Below are positions 58,601 through 64,000 of a stretch of 64,000 bases of DNA, piece after piece; the stretch's first letter is position 1; every line of letters starts with the position of its first letter. Both the position numbers and the translations under genes were made by a program. The notes beneath the pieces are model-generated. The model did no database searches. It saw nothing but the letters and a program-made list of their open reading frames with translations, and was not told the origin of the DNA. The stretch is from Arcanobacterium sp. (GTDB taxonomy: Bacteria > Actinomycetota > Actinomycetes > Actinomycetales > Actinomycetaceae), in contig JALFZJ010000020.1 of the NCBI GenBank assembly GCA_022783665.1, forward strand, positions 17,478 to 81,477, read 5' to 3'.

Positions 58601-59229
58601 GCCACAAGCTCAATGTGGAACGCGAGATGCTCGGGCTCTACGTGTCGGATCATCCGCTTTCTGGTATGGAAGCGTTTTTGAACCGTGCATCTGATACCAC
58701 GATTGTGCAGCTGATGGATGCTGACTCGGTGGCGGACGGCGCGCAGGTGACGGTGGCTGGGCTAATCAGCTCAGTGCAGCCACGTATCTCGAAGAAGACG
58801 GGGAAGTACTGGGCCACCGCCGTGATAGAAGATCTTACAGGTTCGATTGAGGTGAACTTCTTTACCAAGACGTATGAGAAGGTATCTGGAATCCTGCAAT
58901 CCGATAACGTTGTGGTGCTTCGCGGGCGCACCTTGATTCGCGATGGAGCGATCTCGCTTAACGCTCAAGATCTGGAGATGCCCAATATCGACGTTTCTCC
59001 CGATGCGCCTGTTCATATCCAGATAGCGGATAGGATGTGCACATCGGAGCTTATGGAACGTTTCGGGCGTCTCCTTGCGATGTATCCAGGGAGCGCGCCG
59101 GTGCATTTACACGTTCACGGGCGAGACAAGACGACGGTGGTTCAGCTTTCCGAGGCATTCAATGTGACGCCGCAGCCGGGCTTATTCGCGGATGTGAAAG
59201 TGCTACTTGGCCGCAACGCGTTCGCCTAG
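55693..59229 (+). CDS. dnaE: DNA polymerase III alpha subunit
   Basis: The replicative polymerase, 1178 aa. The N-terminal PHP domain starts FAHLHVHTDYSLLDGAAKV; catalytic acids of the Pol III palm are in PDIDVDFDD (about 417-425), with GPGRGSGAGSMVAYALGI before it and SSYAFNKSHSEAYALVSYQTAYLK after it. A helix-hairpin-helix and an OB-fold (VTVAGLISSVQPRISKKTG) are in the C-terminal third. It is the main dnaE1-type. TAGACT lies seven bases before the ATG. Confidence 0.98.
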   Translation: MARSQNFAHLHVHTDYSLLDGAAKVKKLVDEVARLGQPAVAITDHGYLFGAYDFWRTAKAAGVKPIVGVEAYMTPGTSRKDDKRVTWGTKDQARDDVSARGAYTHMTLLSENNTGMHNLFRMGSLASLEGQMGKWPRMDRDLLETYHEGLIGTAGCPSGEIQTRLRLGQVDEAYRAAGELQDIFGKENFYVELMDHGIEIERRVQKELIALAKKIGAPLLATNDSHYVRKEDAEIQDAMLCINSGSRLTDPDRFKFDGSGYYLRSSDEMAELFADYPEACANTLLIAERCDVSFQTTKDGANYMPAFPVPPGEDETSWFVREVEKGLHVRFGETIPQDVRERADYEVGVITQMGFPGYFLVVADYIQWARDHGIRVGPGRGSGAGSMVAYALGITQLDPIKHDLLFERFLNPERISMPDIDVDFDDRRRGEVIAYVEEKYGKDKVSQVVTFGTIKAKQALKDSARVMGYPFEMGDRLTKAMPPAIMGKDIPVNDMFNKDHERYAEAAEFRATVEADPDAQKVFGLARGIEGLVRQTGIHACAVIMSSVPLTDVIPVMKNVKYDAVLTQFEYPQCEELGLIKMDFLGLSNLTTINDTLTNIAANGKDVPDIDNIPLDDPTTFELLARADTLGIFQLDGGGMRTLLKQMKMDSFADISAVSALYRPGPMGANSHTNYALRKNGLQEIVPIHPELAESIKDILDPTYGLIVYQEQVMRIAQKVAGFSLGQADILRKAMGKKKKEVLDQQFEGFAQGMRDNGYSDDAINTLWEILVPFSSYAFNKSHSEAYALVSYQTAYLKAHYPTEFMAALLTSNTGKTEKIASYLADCRRMQIHVRVPDVNESDGVYRAVGDEIRVGLSSVKNVGQNVVDGIIAARNEKGRFTSFQDFLDKVSLQVCNKRSLECLIKAGSFDSMGYSRRALLTIMEAAVDAVVPVKRNEARGQFDLFADLGAVESQGVEIEVPDIPEWDKRHKLNVEREMLGLYVSDHPLSGMEAFLNRASDTTIVQLMDADSVADGAQVTVAGLISSVQPRISKKTGKYWATAVIEDLTGSIEVNFFTKTYEKVSGILQSDNVVVLRGRTLIRDGAISLNAQDLEMPNIDVSPDAPVHIQIADRMCTSELMERFGRLLAMYPGSAPVHLHVHGRDKTTVVQLSEAFNVTPQPGLFADVKVLLGRNAFA

Positions 59230-59340
59230 AAAGGCGCCGATTTGCTACAGCGCACCTCACTGAAGAAAGCGAAAAACCGTGTAATCTCGTGTCTCAAGCG
59301 CGCCAAGGCACCAGAGGTGCAGATGCTCCCTGCCCTAGTG

Positions 59341-59562
59341 TTATCGAGGCCGAACTTCAATCTCGATGAAATCCACGCCGTCATCGAGGGCTACGATATC
59401 TCCAGCACGAAGATTATGTGATCGGCGCGTCTCCACTTCGCCATTAACGCTAATATCGCCGTTTTGGATCAGTTCGCGGGCATGAGCGCCGTTCTCAGCA
59501 AGATTTGCGAGTTTGACGAACTGCCCGAGCTGAATCGGTAAACGTACCTCGAGGGTTTCCAT
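59341..59562 (-). CDS. Small S4-domain RNA-binding protein (YaaA/RlbA-like)
   Basis: A 73-aa protein starting METLEVRLPIQLGQFVKLANL, with an S4 fold (GAHARELIQNGDISVNGEVETRRSHNL, about 23-49 of the mature frame). Similar to small standalone S4 proteins associated with ribosomes. The ATG lies two bases after the fur-family stop, so the two are co-transcribed. Confidence 0.85.
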   Translation of the reverse strand: METLEVRLPIQLGQFVKLANLAENGAHARELIQNGDISVNGEVETRRSHNLRAGDIVALDDGVDFIEIEVRPR

Positions 59563-59564
59563 CG

Positions 59565-59966
59565 TTATTGCTCTTGCCTTTCTTCGGTGCAGCTTGGGCA
59601 CAGCCCATAGAGTTCGAGCGCGTGGGTTACTTGCGTGAATCCGTGTGTGCTTGCCATGGTGTTTGCCCACTCTTCAAGCCCTGTAGGTACCACATCAACG
59701 GTCTTCCCGCAGGAACGGCAGACCAGATGATGGTGATGCTGTTCATCGCCGCAGTAGCGGAAAAGTTGGATGTCAGAATCCTCTTGGCGCACCACATCGA
59801 CATCGTGAGATTGGGCAAGTGCTTGCAGGTTGCGATAGACGGTAGCAAGGCCGATACGCTCGCCGTGCTCTTCAAGCAGGTGGTGGAGGTCTTGTGCCGA
59901 GATAAAGTACTTGTGAGACCGCAAAATATCGATAATCGCAGTTCGCTGGCGGGTAACCCGTTGCAT
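59565..59966 (-). CDS. Fur-family metalloregulator (Zur-like)
   Basis: A 133-aa Fur/Zur-type repressor. The winged helix is at about 1-78 (ISAQDLHHLLEEHGERIGLATVYRNL); the dimerisation domain has a HHHH run and structural zinc cysteines in CRSC and CPSC. In actinobacteria such proteins near housekeeping genes are usually Zur, but Fur or PerR cannot be excluded from sequence. It is divergent from the YibE/F gene, with an inverted repeat between them. Confidence 0.9.
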   Translation of the reverse strand: MQRVTRQRTAIIDILRSHKYFISAQDLHHLLEEHGERIGLATVYRNLQALAQSHDVDVVRQEDSDIQLFRYCGDEQHHHHLVCRSCGKTVDVVPTGLEEWANTMASTHGFTQVTHALELYGLCPSCTEERQEQ

Positions 59967-60000
59967 TTTATGCCCCCTTCGTGCAGACTCTATCTATTGT

Positions 60001-60023
60001 ACCTGCTCACTGCCACAGCAGGT
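60001..60023. promoter_or_regulatory. Inverted repeat between the fur and yibE/F genes
   Basis: ACCTGCT (60001-60007) and AGCAGGT (60017-60023) are perfect inverted repeats nine bases apart in the 78-bp divergent region. It is a candidate operator; it does not resemble the AT-rich Fur or Zur box consensus. Confidence 0.35.
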
Positions 60024-60044
60024 TTCGCTGATAGCATTAGGCCT

Positions 60045-61250
60045 ATGCATATGCACGTGGCTGAAACCTCTCGTGGCGAGGTAGATCCGAGGCGCCGGCG
60101 CACGGTAGCGGTTGTTCTGGCTGCGATCGTGATTCCGATGATTATCGCTACCGTGATTGGCTTAGTGGCTCTGTCGCCTCGCGGGGAGACGCCGGTTGGT
60201 TCTGTTCCGACTTTCGCTCAGGGGAGTGAGAGGGTTGTGGGAGTGGTGACGGTGATCGGCACAACCGACGAATACGGCCAGACTCCCGTATCGATGAGTG
60301 TAGATGGGGTGGATGTACCTCTAGCTGTGCCGTATGAAATAGTTGCGAGCAGCCTTGATGTGGGCGATCGAGTGGAGGCACTGTTCTCTCCCGATAGCGT
60401 AAGTACAGACGGGGCAACGCCAGCGTATGTTTTCGTCGATTTCGACCGTTCGCGTGCATTGGTGATTATTGCAGTACTGTACGTGCTCTCGGTTTTGCTT
60501 GTGGCCCGGGTGAAAGGCGTGCTCGCCATGCTCGGCCTGGGGCTATCGCTTGCAGTATTAATGGCGTTTATGATCCCTGCTCTGATGGTTGGTAAGCCGG
60601 AGCTTTTGGTGGTGCTTACGGGGGCTGCCGCAATGATGATCGTGAGCATTTACATCGCACATGGGGTGTCTATACGCACTACAACAGCCCTTGTGGGCAC
60701 GGCGATGGGGTTAGTGGTGACGGCGTGTTTAGCGGCATGGGCGATTGATGCTGCGAATATATCTGGCGCGACGGACGAATCTGGGCAATTTGCTCTTAGC
60801 ATGATTCCGGGCATTTCACTGCCGAGCCTGATGCTCTGCGGCATGATTCTGGCAGGCTTGGGCGCCCTCAACGATGTGACGATCACGCAGGTGTCTACAG
60901 TGTGGGAGCTATATGAAAGCGACCCGTCAGCGCCGCGCTTGACGCTTGTTGCGCGCGCGATGCGCGTGGGGAGGGATCATATCGCTTCTACGGTGTACAC
61001 TCTAGCTTTCGCCTATGTTGGATCAGCGTTGCCGCTGCTCCTCGTTTCGGCTCTGATGGACACCGGCATTACCGGAGTCGTACAATCGGCAGACGTCGCC
61101 GAAGAGATTGCGCGAACCTTGATCGCTTCGATCGGCTTAATTCTCGCGATACCTTTGACGACGATTATCGCAGCGAGCCTCGCACCTATCGCTCCGACGT
61201 CTCGTGCAAAAGAAGAGCGTTCGGTGGCAAGTAGCACGGCGAAGAGATGA
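60045..61250 (+). CDS. YibE/F family membrane protein
   Basis: A 401-aa protein with an N-terminal membrane segment (about 21-45), an extracytoplasmic OB-like region (about 60-125) and seven further membrane helices from about residue 140, with GAAAMMIVSIYIAHGVS and LGALNDVTITQVSTVWEL typical of YibE/F proteins, whose function is not firmly known. ATG 60045 is seven bases after TAGCAT, suggesting a leaderless mRNA; ATG 60051 is the alternative. Longer frames reach into the reverse-strand fur gene and are not credible. Confidence 0.85.
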   Translation: MHMHVAETSRGEVDPRRRRTVAVVLAAIVIPMIIATVIGLVALSPRGETPVGSVPTFAQGSERVVGVVTVIGTTDEYGQTPVSMSVDGVDVPLAVPYEIVASSLDVGDRVEALFSPDSVSTDGATPAYVFVDFDRSRALVIIAVLYVLSVLLVARVKGVLAMLGLGLSLAVLMAFMIPALMVGKPELLVVLTGAAAMMIVSIYIAHGVSIRTTTALVGTAMGLVVTACLAAWAIDAANISGATDESGQFALSMIPGISLPSLMLCGMILAGLGALNDVTITQVSTVWELYESDPSAPRLTLVARAMRVGRDHIASTVYTLAFAYVGSALPLLLVSALMDTGITGVVQSADVAEEIARTLIASIGLILAIPLTTIIAASLAPIAPTSRAKEERSVASSTAKR

Positions 61251-61296
61251 CGAGGTGCGTGAGCCAACGGGCAAGGGGCAGAGGGGAGACGGGCGC

Positions 61297-62523
61297 GTGG
61301 ATTCGGGCAGCGTACATATTGGCGAGGTGAGCCTCGGTACGCCCATTGTGCTTTCGCCAATGGCTGGCGTTACGAATCCGCCATTTCGCCAGATATGCCG
61401 AGAATTCGCCGAGCAAGGGGCGCGTGATGCGGGTGTGCCCGATGTGGCACCCGGAAGGACTGACGGCACCTTTGCGCCGGCCGGCTTGTATGTTTGCGAG
61501 ATGATTACCACGCGTGCCCTTGTAGAAGGCGTGCCAGAGACCTTGCGCATGGTACAGCCGGATGTAGGCGATCCTGTGCGTTCGATTCAGCTCTATGGCG
61601 TGCAACCGCACACGACGGCAAAAGCTGTGGAGATACTTATCGAGCAAGATCTCGCCGATCATATTGATCTCAATTTCGGATGCCCAGTGCCGAAGGTGAC
61701 GCGCAAAGGCGGAGGATCAGCGTTGCCCTGGAAACGCGACCTCTTCTTTGAGATTGTCAGCGCTGCTGTACGAAGCGCTGAACGTGCATCTCGTGGGCGT
61801 TCGCATACAGTTCCGGTGACGGCCAAGTTTCGCATCGGTATCGATGATGACCACGAGACGTTATATGACGCCCTTGAGTTATGTGAACGTGCTGGTATTT
61901 CAGCCGTAACACTTCATGCAAGAACTCTCGAACAACACTACTCAGGGCGCGCGCAATGGAACAGGATTGCCGATCTGAAAGAGCGCGCGCATATCCCCGT
62001 ATTTGGCAATGGGGACGTGTTTGAGTGTGCGGATGCCGAGAGAATAACATCGGAAACTGGTTGTGACGGCATAGCGATCGGCAGAGGATGCCAAGGCAGA
62101 CCATGGGTCTTTTACGATCTTGCCGCATATTATCATGGCAGTGGTAAGCGCATGCGGCCGCGTTTGAGTGAGGTGGCGGACGTCATCATGCGCCACGCTG
62201 AGCTCTCAGTGCAACATTTTGCAGATGAGCATCGAGCTGTGCGTGAGATGCGCAAGCATATGAGCTGGTATTTGCGTGGCTTTGCCGTGGGCGGTGAATC
62301 GCGCCATGCGCTTGGTCTTGTGAGTTCGCTTGCTGAATTGCGTTCGCGCTTAGATAGCCTGGATCTCGATCAGCCCTACCCGCCTGCAGCTACAGGTGCA
62401 CGCGGCAGGGCAGGAGGTGCAAAGCGTGCCCACCTGCCAGAACACTGGCTCGAGAGTAGAGAACTCAATGCCGAGCAACGCAGGCGCATCACTGAAGCTG
62501 AGATCGGCGTCTCTGGAGGATAA
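61297..62523 (+). CDS. dus: tRNA-dihydrouridine synthase (DusB-like)
   Basis: A flavin enzyme that reduces uridines in tRNA. The 408-aa form has LSPMAGVTNPPFRQICREF, the catalytic cysteine in LNFGCPVPKVTRKGGGSAL, and the FMN-phosphate site GCDGIAIGRGCQGRPW. GTG 61297 follows GAGGGGAG by eight bases; GTG 61255 or a frame overlapping the upstream gene are alternatives. An insertion after CREFAEQ (about 37-55) is seen in actinobacterial members. It is followed by dgt, as in other actinobacteria, with one reverse gene between them. Confidence 0.93.
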   Translation: MDSGSVHIGEVSLGTPIVLSPMAGVTNPPFRQICREFAEQGARDAGVPDVAPGRTDGTFAPAGLYVCEMITTRALVEGVPETLRMVQPDVGDPVRSIQLYGVQPHTTAKAVEILIEQDLADHIDLNFGCPVPKVTRKGGGSALPWKRDLFFEIVSAAVRSAERASRGRSHTVPVTAKFRIGIDDDHETLYDALELCERAGISAVTLHARTLEQHYSGRAQWNRIADLKERAHIPVFGNGDVFECADAERITSETGCDGIAIGRGCQGRPWVFYDLAAYYHGSGKRMRPRLSEVADVIMRHAELSVQHFADEHRAVREMRKHMSWYLRGFAVGGESRHALGLVSSLAELRSRLDSLDLDQPYPPAATGARGRAGGAKRAHLPEHWLESRELNAEQRRRITEAEIGVSGG

Positions 62524-62563
62524 TACTTCCCGTGCCTCTGCCGTATATCTGTGCGGCCAGGCT

Positions 62564-63811
62564 TTAATCTTGCGGGTGGGCGATCCAGGCGAGAGAACGC
62601 GGCGCAATGACGCGAGTATCCGGTGCCGCCGCAGTAGCCGGCATGCTTGCTTGTGTGCCAGGGTTACTGGAGTTGCCGCTAGCATGGAGTGAATCTGTAG
62701 AGCTTTTCAGTGCTGGCGTGGAGCGTAGCAGGACTTCTTCACCGTCGGCAAGCGTGAGGCTGCGCGAGGTATTGAAGTTGATGCGTACCTCGACGTCTCC
62801 AATAAAGATTCGAGTTACTTCCGCTTCAAGATCGCTAGAAATCGCTACTTTTTGCTCCATCAATTGGTGAGAATCACGAAGGCGCAGAGCGTGGCGAAGC
62901 GAGGGATAATCGCTCAAAACGCTGTGCTCAAAATGCACGAGGCCAGGCAGGGCGAGCAGGCACAGCGCCACAGATTCTCCTGAAAGAATCCCAGCCATCA
63001 GATTGATCATATGGCGCGTCATCGGCCACACTGGCACAGAGTTGCGCATCGCCGTGGCTGCAAACACTTTGGAGAGCATATCAGGCACAGTGTGTGGAGC
63101 CATCATCATGGCGTAGGCATCTGAGCGGATCACTTGGATGCGCCGATCATTGATATGCTCGCGCAAGAGGTCGATATCGTGCCCGCGCAAACCGATTGAT
63201 GTGACGGCGTGTGGATTGAGCGAGTCGAGCAGTGCGCCGAGCTCATCCATTTGGTACCCTGCATGGATATGGGTAGGGAAGGTAGGTTCGAGGATCTCAA
63301 TCCCCAACTCAATACCCGTAGCACCTTGTGAAAACCATTGCTCAATGAGTGTGGCCATCTGGGGAAAGTCAATTGGTTGGGTGCGGCCCAATGCCTGGGT
63401 GTGTGCAGTAGAAATATCAATGAGCAGCCGCACGCCAAGGCGCTTCGCCTCGGCACAAATGACGCTCCTGTAGGATTCTTCTCCTGATGGAATAGCTGCC
63501 GGCACAGATACCGCTCGCACTCCATAGCGTGCGGCACGGCGGAGTTGGTTCTGAACGTCTGCTACAGTAGCCACATTGCGTGGATAGATGCGGTACCAGG
63601 TGGCAAAATCGAACCAGTTCTTACTTGCTTCGGCGGAGTATTGAAGCACCGTTACGTGCTGTGATGGTTCTGCCACATGTGCGCGGCGAACATCTACGGG
63701 GAGATTACCGGTGGGGCCAGCTTGTGAGGCGACGCCGGCATCACTGGCCGAATCGGCGGGAGCTGTGTTAGCGTGTGTGGAACCGTGTGGACTCATCGAA
63801 TTTGAGCTCAT
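62564..63811 (-). CDS. Degenerate GH13-like (alpha-amylase fold) protein
   Basis: The 415-aa protein resembles a glycoside hydrolase family 13 barrel without its catalytic residues. [19 protein letters not shown] (72-90) and [10 protein letters not shown] match early barrel elements, [10 protein letters not shown] (129-138) matches region I (Asp kept, His kept), and the C-terminal part (about 340-413) looks like the GH13 beta-domain ending APRSLAWI. Region II is [11 protein letters not shown] (164-173), where GxRxDxx with the nucleophile should be. The first 50 residues are low-complexity. It may bind a glycan or regulate; substrate unknown. CAAAAT is exactly six bases upstream of the ATG. 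Confidence 0.75.
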   Translation of the reverse strand: MSSNSMSPHGSTHANTAPADSASDAGVASQAGPTGNLPVDVRRAHVAEPSQHVTVLQYSAEASKNWFDFATWYRIYPRNVATVADVQNQLRRAARYGVRAVSVPAAIPSGEESYRSVICAEAKRLGVRLLIDISTAHTQALGRTQPIDFPQMATLIEQWFSQGATGIELGIEILEPTFPTHIHAGYQMDELGALLDSLNPHAVTSIGLRGHDIDLLREHINDRRIQVIRSDAYAMMMAPHTVPDMLSKVFAATAMRNSVPVWPMTRHMINLMAGILSGESVALCLLALPGLVHFEHSVLSDYPSLRHALRLRDSHQLMEQKVAISSDLEAEVTRIFIGDVEVRINFNTSRSLTLADGEEVLLRSTPALKSSTDSLHASGNSSNPGTQASMPATAAAPDTRVIAPRSLAWIAHPQD

Positions 63812-63850
63812 GGCACTATTTTGCCAGTAAATACGCGCTATTGTGGAACC

Positions 63851-64000
63851 GTGAGCAAAACATACAGTGACGGTGACGAATCTCGGTGGGCGGAAGAGAA
63901 ACCAAAGAGCCCTACGCGGACTGAGTTCGAGCGCGACCGTGCCAGAGTACTCCACTCGTCAGCGCTTCGCCGTCTGGGCGCCAAAACGCAGGTGCTCGGC
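63851..64000 (+). CDS. dgt: Deoxyguanosinetriphosphate triphosphohydrolase (3' end outside window)
   Basis: Only 50 codons are visible: the frame starts at GTG 63851 ([16 protein letters not shown]) and contains [20 protein letters not shown], the N-terminal signature of dGTPase/HD-domain proteins, running off the window. TATTGT (63839-63844) ends exactly six bases before the GTG, suggesting a leaderless mRNA. It lies 40 bp from the reverse-strand GH13-like gene. Confidence 0.85.
   Translation, partial: MSKTYSDGDESRWAEEKPKSPTRTEFERDRARVLHSSALRRLGAKTQVLG

Noticed and set aside
59568..60044. N-terminal extension of the YibE/F frame
   Set aside because: It runs antisense through the fur-like gene; hydrophobic start and promoter-like hexamer support ATG 60045 instead.
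1..64000. tRNA genes, CRISPR arrays, insertion sequences or prophage
   Set aside because: No GTTCRANNC T-loop with matching acceptor stem, no regularly spaced direct repeats with spacers, and no transposase or phage genes were seen.

Overview
The window is a stretch of chromosome from an actinobacterium with moderate GC content. Gene order is the main evidence: pgsA-cinA-clgR-DUF3046-recA-recX-miaB-miaA, the lexA/nrdR locus, dinB-DUF3040-mraZ-dcw cluster, and sepF-yggT-divIVA after ftsZ are all actinobacterial arrangements. LexA-box sequences of the TCGAAC-N4-GTTCGA type, frequent GTG starts and many apparently leaderless genes agree with this. The moderate GC and compact gene set suggest Actinomycetaceae (Arcanobacterium/Trueperella-like); that family call is inference. 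I see no prophage, insertion sequence, CRISPR array, rRNA or tRNA gene; nearly all of the window is core housekeeping DNA.

Layout. 1-8.1 kb: translation and RNA metabolism (3' part of infB, rbfA, truB, a small Cys/His-rich gene, ribF, rpsO, pnp). 8.4-14.3 kb: an M16 peptidase, dapB, a reverse-strand GNAT acetyltransferase, dapA and RNase J. 14.6-23.9 kb: ftsK, pgsA, cinA (C-terminal type), clgR-like regulator, DUF3046, recA with a LexA box, recX, miaB, miaA. 24-28.3 kb: reverse-strand RsmC-like methyltransferase, hflX, DinG-type helicase. 28.3-30.7 kb: the SOS locus, with lexA on the reverse strand, three LexA boxes, a tail-anchored protein of unknown family and nrdR. 30.7-37.4 kb: serA and a HelD-family ATPase (both reverse), a PAC2-family gene interrupted by an in-frame TAG, dinB, DUF3040. 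37.9-54.1 kb: the division and cell-wall cluster mraZ-rsmH-ftsL-ftsI-murF-mraY-murD-ftsW-murG-murC-ftsQ-ftsZ-sepF-yggT-divIVA, notably without murE. 54.2-64 kb: lspA, an RluA-type pseudouridine synthase, dnaE, a reverse-strand fur/zur plus S4-domain pair, a YibE/F-type membrane protein, a DusB-like enzyme, a degenerate GH13-like protein (reverse) and the 5' end of dgt.

How it works together. The dcw genes overlap almost end to end and form one wall-precursor and divisome unit controlled at its head by MraZ, whose three TGGNG operator repeats at exact 10-bp spacing lie over the promoter. RecA/RecX and LexA form the SOS circuit; the three boxes beside lexA point at the unknown tail-anchored protein as the probable SOS checkpoint protein of this organism.

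The items most worth a second look are that SOS protein, the in-frame amber codon in the PAC2 gene, the small metal-ligand-rich gene coupled to ribF, a 16-17 bp hairpin inside recX, the 16-bp tandem repeat over the murG translation start, the dyad in front of ftsZ, and the catalytically degenerate GH13-like protein. All functional names rest on recognised motifs and gene order; no database search was run.
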